Shown piece after piece: positions 8,630 through 16,860 of a stretch of 51,126 nt of DNA (within the stretch, counting starts at the first letter, position 1; each line of letters opens with the position of its first letter). The notes beneath the pieces were generated by a model. The model searched no databases. It had not been told where the DNA came from and saw only the letters and a program-made list of their open reading frames with translations. The DNA lies in contig CAYWTS010000011.1 of assembly GCA_964461265.1 (NCBI GenBank), positions 1 through 51,126 on the forward strand, read 5' to 3'. The position numbers and the translations under genes were made by a program. The DNA is from CAYWTS01 sp964461265. GTDB lineage: Bacteria; Bacteroidota; Ignavibacteria; Tepidaquicellales; OLB5.

Positions 8630-10033
8630 ATGATGAAACGAATCTGCATAATTATAGTATTTATTACAGGTGCTTCTTATGCTGATATTATTATACAGCC
8701 CTATCTGCAGGCAGTGACGAACAATTCTGTATACGTATTGGTTGAATGCAATACGCGTGATACTGTGACAGTTCATTATGGATTATCTACAAATTACGGC
8801 AGCACTTTCAGAACCGAAAGCATCGATTCAACAACAGCATCTCCCGTCACTTATATACATAATGTTAAGCTAAGTGGATTACAGGAAAATACCATATACT
8901 ATTATAAAGCACTTCAGGGTTCTACCCAAAGCAGCGGATATTCATTTATTACAGCATTGCCCCCTGGATTGCCGTTCACTTTCTCATGGATGTGTGACCA
9001 GCATGTAGGCACAGCAGTTCACGGACAGATCGCACAGCTTATCAGAAATTACAATACAAGATTTTCATTATACGGCGGCGACCTGTGCGATAATACCACT
9101 TACCAATCATGGAAAACTGAATTTTTTATTCCGAATGAATTGCAATTGATTTCACAGGTTCCGTTCTTCAACGCAACAGGCAATCACGAGGGATGGAATC
9201 AGAATACAATGGCATTTACACAAGCACCGCAGTCAGCTTCAGGAACACAAGCTTACTACTCATTTGATTATGCTGATATGCATGTTCTGGTATTAAACAC
9301 GGAATTGCCTTTAACCGTAGGTTCGCAGCAATACATTTTTGCACAGAGCGACCTTTCCGCTTCAAACAGGATTTGGAAAATAGTTACAGCGCATAAACCG
9401 GGTTACTGCGGCGGGGGGGCTGGTGAATATAATGAGATGAAAGTAATTTCGCAAAATGTTTTCGTACCGAATCATGTTGATATGGTTATTTCAGGGCATT
9501 CTCATTTCTACCAGCATAATTATGTTAGTGGAATTCACCATATGATAATTGCATCCTCAGGTGCACCGCTAGCAAATCCAGTGAATGCTTCATATACAAT
9601 AAAATCTGTTAAAGATTATTCATTCGGTATTTTCAGTATTACAGAATCAAGGTTAAACCTGAAAGTATATAACAATCTGAATGTTTTACTCGATTCATTC
9701 AGCATAAACAAAACCGTTGGAATAAAGAAAATAAGTTCTGAGGTTCCTTCAGGATTTAAGTTGTATCAGAATTACCCAAATCCGTTTAATCCAAAAACAA
9801 AAATAAAGTTTGATATACCTGTTCCCCCCTCCATTTTTGGAGAGGGGCAGGGGGTATGGTTAATCATTTACAACACCCTGGGTCAGGAAGTTACAACACT
9901 TGTCAATGAACAGCTTAAACCAGGCACATATGAAGTTGAGTTTGACGGTTCTAACTTTGCTTCAGGTGTTTACTTTTACCGAGTTCAGTCAGGATATTTT
10001 AATGCGATAAAGAAATTAGTATTAGTTAAATAA
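8630..10033 (+). CDS. Secreted purple acid phosphatase-like metallophosphoesterase with T9SS tail
   Basis: A 467-residue exported calcineurin-like phosphoesterase. After a short signal peptide comes a fibronectin-III-like N-terminal domain (about 20-110; IQPYLQAVTNNSVYVLVEC, LQENTIYYYKA) as in purple acid phosphatases. The catalytic domain follows with metal-ligand motifs: D123-x-H125, G150-D151-x-x-D154, G184-N185-H186-E187, H255 in TAHKPGY, and G289-H-S-H292. The family hydrolyses phosphomonoesters or related bonds with a two-metal centre; the natural substrate is not readable here. The T9SS domain (YQNYPNPFNPKTKIKFDIP...KKLVLVK) carries an 11-residue proline/glycine-rich segment where relatives have about four residues, encoded by a palindromic repeat (9824-9854). 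ATG 8630 and 8633 are both usable starts. The gene lies 6 bp after 7151-8623, at the end of the T9SS run. Confidence 0.88.
   Translation: MMKRICIIIVFITGASYADIIIQPYLQAVTNNSVYVLVECNTRDTVTVHYGLSTNYGSTFRTESIDSTTASPVTYIHNVKLSGLQENTIYYYKALQGSTQSSGYSFITALPPGLPFTFSWMCDQHVGTAVHGQIAQLIRNYNTRFSLYGGDLCDNTTYQSWKTEFFIPNELQLISQVPFFNATGNHEGWNQNTMAFTQAPQSASGTQAYYSFDYADMHVLVLNTELPLTVGSQQYIFAQSDLSASNRIWKIVTAHKPGYCGGGAGEYNEMKVISQNVFVPNHVDMVISGHSHFYQHNYVSGIHHMIIASSGAPLANPVNASYTIKSVKDYSFGIFSITESRLNLKVYNNLNVLLDSFSINKTVGIKKISSEVPSGFKLYQNYPNPFNPKTKIKFDIPVPPSIFGEGQGVWLIIYNTLGQEVTTLVNEQLKPGTYEVEFDGSNFASGVYFYRVQSGYFNAIKKLVLVK
9824..9854. repeat. Palindromic C/G-rich repeat inside a sorting domain
   Basis: CCCCCCTCC, a T-rich loop, then GGAGAGGGGCAGGGGG forms an imperfect hairpin inside the coding sequence of 8630-10033. 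It encodes a PPSIFGEGQG-like insert of about seven extra residues between strands 1 and 2 of the T9SS domain. Palindromes of this C4-T/A-G4 style are normally intergenic; compare the one at 32916-32945. Confidence 0.7.
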
Positions 10034-10113
10034 AGTTTTCTGAAACACTACGAACTGGATTTTCTTTTATTTTGTAACCGCAGAGTTTCAGCATGCGATA
10101 TTTATATATTTTT

Positions 10114-10131
10114 GTCCCGTTTTAGCGGGAC
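10114..10131. repeat. Short G/C hairpin between genes
   Basis: GTCCCG-TTTTAG-CGGGAC is a perfect 6-bp stem in the gap after the phosphatase gene. It is not followed by a T-tract, so it is more likely a small dispersed palindrome than an intrinsic terminator. Confidence 0.5.
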
Positions 10132-10182
10132 GCCTACAGCTTTTTGAGATAGCCCCTATTACCTGTGAGTTTTATTATTTCA

Positions 10183-10214
10183 ATTGATTGAGTTTGTTAT
10201 ACTGTGTAAATTTG
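10183..10214 (+). promoter_or_regulatory. Candidate Bacteroidota-type promoter for the M24 peptidase
   Basis: TAAATTTG (10207-10214) fits the TAnnTTTG -7 element. ATTG at 10183-10186 lies 20 bp upstream as a possible -33 element. The -7 box ends 17 bp before ATG 10232, which argues for that start rather than an in-frame start further upstream. Confidence 0.45.
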
Positions 10215-10231
10215 CCTTCCAATTAAAAATT

Positions 10232-11293
10232 ATGACACGTTTAGAAAAAGTTAAATCGCTTCTGGATGAACTTAATCTGGATGCATTTTTAATAACACAC
10301 GTTCCGAATGTCCGTTATTTAACAGGATTTTCAGGTTCCGCTGCTTCATTACTCATTACTAAGGAGAAGAATTATTTTTTCAGTGATTTCAGGTATAAGG
10401 AGCAATCATTTCAGCAGGTAAAGGGATTTGAAATTATTATTAATTACAACGGTACATCTGAATTTAAGACCATTGTTCAGGATGCAGGTTTTAAAAAGAT
10501 AGGTTTTGAATCATCAAGAATGACCATAGCAGCTTTAGACAGGTACAAAAAAGCTAATGAAACCGTAGATTACCAGCCGGTTAACGAGAGAATTGAAGCC
10601 ATAAACATGGAAAAAACGGATGAAGAACTTGCAATACTCAGAAAAGCAGCAGAAATATCGGATAAAACATTCGAAAAAATCCTTGGTTTTATTAAACCCG
10701 GCATAACAGAGCTTGAAGTATCGGCAGAAATAACTTACATACAAAAAAAGCTCGGAGCTTTAAAAGATTCATTCGATCCCATTGTAGCAAGCGGGTCCAG
10801 AGGGGCAATGCCGCACGGTATTGCTTCCGATAAAATTATTAAAAACGGTGAAATGATAACACTTGATTTCGGATGTGTTTATAACGGCTTTTGTTCTGAC
10901 CTGACCAGGACAATAGCTGTAGGTGAGCCCTCCGAAGAAATGAAAAAGATTTACTGCATAGTTTATGATGCACAAAAGCTTGCAATAGATAATGCTAAAG
11001 CGGGTATGAGTTCAAAATCGCTTGATTCGGTAGCAAGAGACTTTATAACTTCGAAAGGTTACGGTGAAAATTTTGGTCACGGGCTTGGCCACGGACTCGG
11101 TATAGAAGTGCATGAGTTACCGGGAATTAATCAAAGGCAGGATTTTGTAACCGCCAATAACAGCGTAGTCACAATTGAGCCGGGGATATACCTGGAAAAT
11201 ACTGGCGGTGTGAGGATTGAAGATGATGTTGTTTTAAAAACCGGCGGATGTGAGATACTTAATAAAGCACCCAAAGAATTAATTATTATCTGA
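10232..11293 (+). CDS. Xaa-Pro aminopeptidase / M24 family metallopeptidase
   Basis: A 353-residue cytoplasmic peptidase of the M24 'pita-bread' family, which removes N-terminal residues next to proline from peptides. Residues 1-125 form the creatinase-like N-domain (VRYLTGFSGSAASLLI). The catalytic domain has the five expected metal ligands: D212 (TLDFGCVYNG), D223 (SDLTRT), H287 (GHGLGHGLGIEVHE), E316 (IEPGIYL) and E330 (RIEDD). The frame is open to 10184, but I choose ATG 10232 because MTRLEKVKSLLDELNLDAFL is the standard family start and a promoter-like box lies in the extension. It is 7 bp upstream of a glycosyltransferase gene and so may be co-transcribed with it, with no evident functional link. 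Confidence 0.93.
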   Translation: MTRLEKVKSLLDELNLDAFLITHVPNVRYLTGFSGSAASLLITKEKNYFFSDFRYKEQSFQQVKGFEIIINYNGTSEFKTIVQDAGFKKIGFESSRMTIAALDRYKKANETVDYQPVNERIEAINMEKTDEELAILRKAAEISDKTFEKILGFIKPGITELEVSAEITYIQKKLGALKDSFDPIVASGSRGAMPHGIASDKIIKNGEMITLDFGCVYNGFCSDLTRTIAVGEPSEEMKKIYCIVYDAQKLAIDNAKAGMSSKSLDSVARDFITSKGYGENFGHGLGHGLGIEVHELPGINQRQDFVTANNSVVTIEPGIYLENTGGVRIEDDVVLKTGGCEILNKAPKELIII

Positions 11294-11300
11294 AGACTAT

Positions 11301-12623
11301 TTGAAGAAAGTACTGTTCATTTCGTATTACTTTCCTCCCTTAGGTTCCGGAAGTGTTTTGCGTGCAGTTAAGATTTCCAAGTACCTGCCTGAATTCGGCT
11401 GGCAGCCGGTGATATTAACATACACTCCTAAAAGTTACTATGCTAAAGATGATTTTCTTCTCTCTGAAATTACTTCGCCCGGTATCAAAATCTCCAGAAC
11501 AACAGGACCGCGCAGGAATCTTCTGAACGAAAATTTAATTGACCGTCTGCCGAATGAAGGTAAACGGAGGTTCTTCCGCAATATCTGCAAATTTATGAAA
11601 ATTCCGGACAAAGAAATTAAGTGGAAGAAGAAAGCATTAAAGCTTGCTTCACAGATAATTGAGACCGAAAAAATTGACCTGATTTTTGCCACAGCACCGC
11701 CCTTTACCAGCCTGCTTTTAGGATATGAACTAAAACAAAGGTACGGAATTAAGCTTGTAATTGATTACCGCTCCTCATGGCTGCACGCTTCAACAAGTTT
11801 TTTCCCTACGCCATATCATCGTTTCAAGAACAGGAAGATGGAACAGGAAGTTCTGCGTGTTGCCGATGAAGTTATAACAATCAACCGCCGCATAAAGGAG
11901 TATCTGATACAGGAATATCCGAATGTTAGGCATGATGATATTTTAATAGTACCTCACGGTTTCGACCAGGCCGATTTTGATGCTGCAAATGTTCAGCTTC
12001 CCCGAACCAGCAAGATGCGTTTTACTTATGCGGGTTATTTTTTTGACCTCTGTTCACCAAAAAAATTTCTTGAGGCACTATCGGTAGTATTCAAAAAACA
12101 CGCTGAACTGAAACGCAAAATTGAAGCATGTTTTTTGGGAGTGCTGTCTAAAGAAATCCTGACGCTTATACAAAAGTTACAGCTTGGTGAAGCTGTTTAC
12201 AATCCGGGCTATGTTAATCATTTTGAATGTATCAAATACCTTTCTGCATCAGATGTTTTGTGGCTTGGTATAAATAACGATGACGGTGCAGATATTGTTT
12301 CCACCGTTAAGCTTTCCGAATATTTCGGAGCAAGGAAACCCATATTAGCATATATCCCCGATGGAGTAGCAAAGCAATCATTACGCCACTACGAAGCTGT
12401 TAAAATCTGCGAGCCGGATAATCTCCAGCAAATAGCAGACCTGATTATTGAATATTATGATTTATTCCGCACAAACAGAATGCCCTTACCTAATGATGAG
12501 ATAATAAAGAAATATGATATAAAAATGTTAGCAAACCAGCTTGCAAGGGAATTTGAATTTTTACTTGATATTACAACCCAGGCAACTGTTACCGGAAGAA
12601 AATTTTCGGTTATTGAGGAATAA
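11301..12623 (+). CDS. Glycosyltransferase (GT-B, family 4-like), paralogue A
   Basis: A 440-residue predicted glycosyltransferase of the GT-B fold. The N-terminal Rossmann domain opens KKVLFISYYFPPLGSGSVLR and includes KYLPEFGWQPVILT. The C-terminal half has the pattern of a nucleotide-sugar domain: MRFTYAGYFFDL, YLSASDVLWLGINN, and STVKLSEYFGARKPILAYIP, where the usual family E is part of LSEYFG. The start is TTG at 11301; the first beta strand begins immediately after it and no ATG is available. It is clearly paralogous to 14159-15469, which also starts TTG-AAG-AAA. Donor and acceptor sugars are unknown; the setting with a Gfo/Idh/MocA dehydrogenase suggests surface glycan or polysaccharide assembly. 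Confidence 0.85.
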   Translation: MKKVLFISYYFPPLGSGSVLRAVKISKYLPEFGWQPVILTYTPKSYYAKDDFLLSEITSPGIKISRTTGPRRNLLNENLIDRLPNEGKRRFFRNICKFMKIPDKEIKWKKKALKLASQIIETEKIDLIFATAPPFTSLLLGYELKQRYGIKLVIDYRSSWLHASTSFFPTPYHRFKNRKMEQEVLRVADEVITINRRIKEYLIQEYPNVRHDDILIVPHGFDQADFDAANVQLPRTSKMRFTYAGYFFDLCSPKKFLEALSVVFKKHAELKRKIEACFLGVLSKEILTLIQKLQLGEAVYNPGYVNHFECIKYLSASDVLWLGINNDDGADIVSTVKLSEYFGARKPILAYIPDGVAKQSLRHYEAVKICEPDNLQQIADLIIEYYDLFRTNRMPLPNDEIIKKYDIKMLANQLAREFEFLLDITTQATVTGRKFSVIEE

Positions 12624-12642
12624 TGGAGTTAGATTCTGTAGC

Positions 12643-12661
12643 GTTCGCTCTCTGAGCGAAC
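12643..12661. repeat. Perfect 8-bp-stem hairpin between convergent genes
   Basis: GTTCGCTC-TCT-GAGCGAAC lies 19 bp after the glycosyltransferase stop. There is no T-tract on either side, so this may be a small dispersed repeat; a role in 3'-end formation between the convergent genes is possible. Confidence 0.5.
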
Positions 12662-12675
12662 ATTCGTATTAGGTA

Positions 12676-12830
12676 CTGAAGTTACGCAAAATGATAAATA
12701 TGTCATTTCTTTTAGCTCCGTTAGGAGCGGAATATTTATAGTAAACATTAATAATCAACAATTTAGCTCCGTAGGAGCGATATAATTTTGTAGATTCCCG
12801 CTTTCGCGGGAATGGTTTGCGTAACTTCAG
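12676..12830. mobile_element. 155-bp MITE-like element, copy 2 (inverted relative to copy 1)
   Basis: This is the exact reverse complement of 5316-5470, 155 of 155 positions by manual comparison. It has the same 15-bp terminal inverted repeats and is flanked by the 7-bp direct repeat TTAGGTA (12669-12675 and 12831-12837). It lies between the convergent ends of the glycosyltransferase (stop 12623) and the Gfo/Idh/MocA gene (stop at 12846), so it disrupts no gene. Its internal hairpin block (AGCTCCGTAGGAGCG...AGATTCCCGC) is shared with degenerate sequences at 15448 and 38987. Confidence 0.88.
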
Positions 12831-12845
12831 TTAGGTAATAAATAA

Positions 12846-13856
12846 TTATAATTTCCCGGCATCGTATATCTTCTGAATTATCTCAACCGTTTTCATTCCT
12901 TCATAAGCACTTGCTGCTATTACACCGTTATTTTCAAGAACATCAATTACGTTTTTATACACTTCTTCATGGTTCGACATCGATCCCTGGTAGAAACCGT
13001 AATCATTGGCAGGACGCGATTCGGGCAGTCCTTCTATCTTATAATTTTCAATGTTCTGGTATTCAAGAACGTTCAGGTATTGGCCGCCTATCTTTACAGT
13101 GCCTTTTTCTGCAAAAATAGTAATTGAACCTTCCATATTTTTTCCGAAGCTGTTAACTGTGTAGTTAATAGTTCCTATTGCTCCGCTTGAGAATTCAAGT
13201 ATTGCGGCACCTGTGTCCTCAAACTCAATTGTGCTCTTGTGCGAGAAGTTTTTTCTGAGAGCATGTACTTTCTTAACATCGCCTATGAGCCAATAGAGTA
13301 TATCGATAAAATGGCTGAATTGCGTGAATAAAGTTCCCCCGTCAAGGTTTGCTTTTCCTTTCCAGTCTGAAGAAAGGTAATAAGCTTCGTTACGGTTCCA
13401 GAAACAGTTAACCTCAGCGTTATAAATTTTACCGAGACGGTTTTCATCAATAACTTTCTTTAATGCTGTTACCGGCGGATTGAACCTGTTTTGCTTTACA
13501 ATGAATAATTTCTTTCCTGTTTTATCCGAAGCTTGAATCATTTCATTGCAGTCATTAATGTTTAGTGCCATAGGTTTTTCGCATATAACATGCTTACCCG
13601 ATAATAGGGCATCAACGGATTGAATGTGATGCAATGAATTTGGTGTACAAACGCTTACAATATCGATTTCACTTTGGGATAACATTTTCTTATAATCAGT
13701 AAATGCTTTACATCCGTAAAGCTTTGCGAATTCCTCGGCTCGTTCCGGTTTAATATCCGAAACAGCTGAAAGGTTTCCGAGTTTATTTATTATTCCGGCG
13801 TGTCTTGAGGCAATTCTTCCGCACCCGATTATTGCAAAATTGTATTTTTTCAACAA
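12846..13856 (-). CDS. Gfo/Idh/MocA family oxidoreductase (sugar dehydrogenase)
   Basis: A 336-residue NAD(P)-dependent dehydrogenase. The N-terminal Rossmann fold starts FAIIGCGRIASRHAG. EKPMALN near residue 95 is the conserved EKP motif of the family, and the C-terminal alpha/beta domain contains GGTLFTQFSHFIDILYWL. Members oxidise the ring or side chain of sugars, often UDP-activated amino sugars in surface-polysaccharide pathways, which fits the flanking glycosyltransferases (inference). The start is a TTG pair (codons at 13856 and 13853); no ATG is available before the Rossmann strand. It faces away from 14159 across a 302-bp AT-rich gap and its 3' end faces the MITE. Confidence 0.9.
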   Translation of the reverse strand: MLKKYNFAIIGCGRIASRHAGIINKLGNLSAVSDIKPERAEEFAKLYGCKAFTDYKKMLSQSEIDIVSVCTPNSLHHIQSVDALLSGKHVICEKPMALNINDCNEMIQASDKTGKKLFIVKQNRFNPPVTALKKVIDENRLGKIYNAEVNCFWNRNEAYYLSSDWKGKANLDGGTLFTQFSHFIDILYWLIGDVKKVHALRKNFSHKSTIEFEDTGAAILEFSSGAIGTINYTVNSFGKNMEGSITIFAEKGTVKIGGQYLNVLEYQNIENYKIEGLPESRPANDYGFYQGSMSNHEEVYKNVIDVLENNGVIAASAYEGMKTVEIIQKIYDAGKL

Positions 13857-14158
13857 ATATGTGATAAGTTTTTCTGCAAGATTAAAGTAAATAATTTAAA
13901 ATGAAATTCATTTTTGAGGAGTAATTTTTACCGCAAATTTCACGAATTTATTTAGAAAAATTTATTAGTATCAGGGCGAAAAATTTAGCTAATAAAACTT
14001 TTTGATAATATAAACAGTTATTACCTCTTAACCTAAACTTCATTAAGTTAATTTTTTAGCGAAATCCCCCAATTCTTAATTGTTTCACTTCTGTATTTTA
14101 AGTAAGTTTGTTTTTTGCAATCAATTAATATCTATAAGTCAAAGTTTTACAGTACCTA
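13857..14158. other. Divergent AT-rich intergenic region
   Basis: This 302-bp gap separates the divergently read dehydrogenase and second glycosyltransferase. I see no coding potential or RNA gene. On the plus strand TAAGTTTG (14104-14111) matches the TAnnTTTG -7 element for the glycosyltransferase, with only a weak -33 candidate. On the minus strand a partial match, CATATTTG, lies next to the dehydrogenase start. It probably holds both promoters. Confidence 0.5.
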
Positions 14159-15469
14159 TTGAAGAAAGTTCTTGTTATATCATATTATTTTCCTCCTATG
14201 GGTATGGGTGGTGTGCAAAGGACTGCGAAGTTTGTTAAATATCTTCCTCATTACGGGTGGGAACCGCACATTCTGACTATTTCACCCAAAGCCTACCTTG
14301 CACATGATGATTGCCTGCTACATGAGCTTGAAAAAGAGAACGTGGTTATTCACAGGACAGCCGGAAACGGAAATGAAAATGGTACAAACGGAACAAAAGT
14401 AGTACAGTTTAAAAATGACAGCACGAGGAAATTCCTCAGCAACCTGAGCCAGTCGTTTTTAATACCGGATTCAAAAATTTTCTGGAAATCAAAAGCTGTC
14501 AAATTAGGCTCCGAAATAATAGAAAAGGAAAACATTAACCTTATCTATGCAACTGCACCGCCTTATACAGATTTTTTAATAGCTTACGAGCTTAAGAAGT
14601 TATCAGGTTTACCAATGGTGCTCGATTACCGCGATTCGTGGCTCGATTGTCCGAATAACTTTTATCTTACACCTTATCACAGGCATCTGCATTTTGTCAG
14701 GGAAAGCAAGGTACTTCGTTCGGCTGATAAAATTGTTACTATTAATCAGCGAATAAAAGAGCTTATAACAGAAAGATACACTTTTAAAAAACCTGAGGAG
14801 ATTAAAGTAATTCCGCAGGGATTTGACGGTGATGATTTCAAAAATGTATCTGTAAATCAAGATTACAGCCCGAAGCTGCGGTTTACTTATGCAGGCAGTT
14901 TTTTAAACTATTACACTCCCGAATATTTTCTTAATGCACTTGCACGTTTTTTTGAACAAACACCTGAAGCAAGAAATAATATTGAAGCTTACTTTATCGG
15001 GACCATAGATAAATCACAGGAAAAGTTAATTTCGAAATATAAACTTAATGATGTTGTCAGAGTATTGGGCTATGTTTCTCATTCAGAATGCATAGGTTAT
15101 CTGCTGAAGTCCGATATTCTCTGGATGATGATAAACCGCACTCACCGTAGCGACCTGCATTCAACCGGCAAGCTGTATGAGTATCTCGGTTCAAGGAAAC
15201 CGATTCTTGCATGTGTGCCTGAAGGTGTTGCAAGAAATTCGCTGAAAGATTACGGTGCAGTGAAGATTTGCGAACCTGATGATGTGAATTGTATATCCAA
15301 ATCGATCGAAGAATTTTATATTTTATATAAAAACAATTCTTTACCTGAAGGTAATGAAGAGATGATAAATAAATATGAAAGGAAGTACTTAACGGGACTT
15401 CTTGCAGATTTATTCAGTGATGTCCGAAACATTGTAAAACAAAATGCAGCTCCGTCAGGGGCGAAATAA
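14159..15469 (+). CDS. Glycosyltransferase (GT-B, family 4-like), paralogue B
   Basis: A 436-residue paralogue of 11301-12623 with the same domain plan. The N-terminus is KKVLVISYYFPPMGMGGVQR and KYLPHYGWEPHILT. The centre has LVLDYRDSWLD-like sequence (MVLDYRDSWLD), then LRFTYAGSFLNYY, LLKSDILWMMINRTHR and STGKLYEYLGSRKPILACVP. It starts with TTG at 14159. The last six sense codons and the stop (APSGAK-TAA) come from a dispersed repeat related to the MITE core (15448-15495), so its C-terminus has been altered by that element. Together with the neighbouring dehydrogenase it probably acts in glycan synthesis; the sugar is unknown. Confidence 0.85.
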   Translation: MKKVLVISYYFPPMGMGGVQRTAKFVKYLPHYGWEPHILTISPKAYLAHDDCLLHELEKENVVIHRTAGNGNENGTNGTKVVQFKNDSTRKFLSNLSQSFLIPDSKIFWKSKAVKLGSEIIEKENINLIYATAPPYTDFLIAYELKKLSGLPMVLDYRDSWLDCPNNFYLTPYHRHLHFVRESKVLRSADKIVTINQRIKELITERYTFKKPEEIKVIPQGFDGDDFKNVSVNQDYSPKLRFTYAGSFLNYYTPEYFLNALARFFEQTPEARNNIEAYFIGTIDKSQEKLISKYKLNDVVRVLGYVSHSECIGYLLKSDILWMMINRTHRSDLHSTGKLYEYLGSRKPILACVPEGVARNSLKDYGAVKICEPDDVNCISKSIEEFYILYKNNSLPEGNEEMINKYERKYLTGLLADLFSDVRNIVKQNAAPSGAK

Positions 15470-15495
15470 TTTTCAGATTCCCGCGTTGCGGGAAT
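15448..15495. repeat. Degenerate relative of the MITE core
   Basis: AGCTCCGTCAGGGGCGA, ATAATTTTCAGATTCCCGC and a GCGGGAAT return arm align with the matching block of copy 2 (AGCTCCGTAGGAGCGAT...ATAATTTTGTAGATTCCCGC...GCGGGAAT). No terminal inverted repeats remain. It overlaps the stop codon of the glycosyltransferase gene. Confidence 0.65.
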
Positions 15496-15507
15496 AGTAA
15501 CAGTAAT

Positions 15508-16782
15508 ATGAAAGTATTAGTTATTGGCAGCGGAGGAAGAGAACACGCTCTTGTATGGAAAATAAAACAGAGCCCGAAAATCGGTAAAATTTACTGTGCT
15601 CCCGGTAATGCCGGAATTAACAGTATTGCTGAAGCTGTAAATATTAAAGCTGATGATGTTAAACGTTTGTTAAATTTTGCTAAGGATAACAAAATCGATT
15701 TTACTGTCGTGGGTCCCGAGCAGCCGCTTGCATTGGGTATAGTTGATGAGTTTGTTAAAGAGGGATTGAAAATCTTTGGACCCTCGCAAAATGCTGCTAA
15801 GCTTGAAACGAGCAAGAACTTTGCCAAAGATTTTATGAAAAAGTATGGTATTCCTACGGCAAAGTATGAGTCTTTCACGGCTGAGACGAAAAGTAACGCT
15901 GTGTTATTTGCTGAAAAAGTAAATTATCCTGTAGTTGTAAAAGCCGATGGGCTTGCTGCCGGCAAGGGTGTAGTAATTTGTAATAACCTAAGTGAGCTTA
16001 ACGAAACGTTTTCTGAGTTCTTTGAAAAAAGAATATTTGGTAAATCGGGTGATTCGGCAGTGCTTGAAGAATACCTTACCGGGAAGGAAGCTTCGGTTTT
16101 TGTTATATGTGACGGAACCGACTATGTTGTTTTGCCTCCTGCACAGGATCATAAAAAGATTTCAGACGGCGAGCAGGGTAAAAATACCGGTGGTATGGGC
16201 AGCTATGCTCCTGCTGAAAATATTGTAACCGGTGAAATTTTAGAGAAAGTTAAATATAGAATAATTGAACCTGTCTTAAGATATATGAAGCAGGAAGGCA
16301 ATCCGTACAATGGTTGTTTATACTGCGGACTTATGATTGACAGCAATAATGATCCCTTTGTAATAGAATTCAATGCCCGATTCGGTGACCCCGAAACACA
16401 GGTTGTTATTCCTTTAATCAATTCAGATTTTCTGGAAATGCTTCTAGCTTCCGCAGAGGGAACAATTTCGCAGTATAAACTGGAAATATCTAAGTCATAT
16501 TATTGTTCAGTAGTTCTTGCTTCTAAAGGATATCCTGATAAGTATGAAACAGGCAAAGAAATCAAAGGATTAAACAAAGTTACCGGTAATTGCATAGTAT
16601 TTCATGCCGGGACAAAAACAGAAGGTGATAGAGTGTTATCTTCAGGCGGGCGTGTGCTGAATGTTGTGGGATTTTCGGATAACAGCTTGAAAGATGCCAT
16701 TGATACAGCATACATAAATGCTGAATTGATTGATTTTGAAAATAAATATTACAGAAAAGATATAGGTTTAAAAGGAATGTAA
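15508..16782 (+). CDS. purD: Phosphoribosylamine--glycine ligase (GAR synthetase)
   Basis: A 424-residue ATP-grasp enzyme that joins glycine to 5-phosphoribosylamine, the second step of purine synthesis. It opens KVLVIGSGGREHALVWKIKQ. It has the family markers PGNAGI, VVGPEQPLALGIVDEF, the ATP-grasp loop KADGLAAGKGVVI, KNTGGMGSYAP and the metal-binding NARFGDPETQ. Length is normal for the family and the start at ATG 15508 is at the expected residue. It follows the glycosyltransferase by 38 bp, but no other purine gene is in the window. Confidence 0.98.
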   Translation: MKVLVIGSGGREHALVWKIKQSPKIGKIYCAPGNAGINSIAEAVNIKADDVKRLLNFAKDNKIDFTVVGPEQPLALGIVDEFVKEGLKIFGPSQNAAKLETSKNFAKDFMKKYGIPTAKYESFTAETKSNAVLFAEKVNYPVVVKADGLAAGKGVVICNNLSELNETFSEFFEKRIFGKSGDSAVLEEYLTGKEASVFVICDGTDYVVLPPAQDHKKISDGEQGKNTGGMGSYAPAENIVTGEILEKVKYRIIEPVLRYMKQEGNPYNGCLYCGLMIDSNNDPFVIEFNARFGDPETQVVIPLINSDFLEMLLASAEGTISQYKLEISKSYYCSVVLASKGYPDKYETGKEIKGLNKVTGNCIVFHAGTKTEGDRVLSSGGRVLNVVGFSDNSLKDAIDTAYINAELIDFENKYYRKDIGLKGM

Positions 16783-16805
16783 ATTTTATAAACGTTATAT
16801 CTGTA

Positions 16806-16835
16806 GTGAACGGCCGGGACCGTTTACGGCTTTTG
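16806..16835 (+). terminator. Possible intrinsic terminator after purD
   Basis: GTGAACGG-CCGGGA-CCGTTTAC forms an 8-bp stem with one G-T pair, followed by GGCTTTTGTTTTT. The four-base spacer before the T run makes this only a moderate candidate. Confidence 0.45.
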
Positions 16836-16860
16836 TTTTTAATTAACATAGGAATAGTAT

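Noticed and set aside
10114..10131. Hairpin as terminator of the phosphatase gene
   Set aside because: No T-tract follows; kept only as a short repeat.
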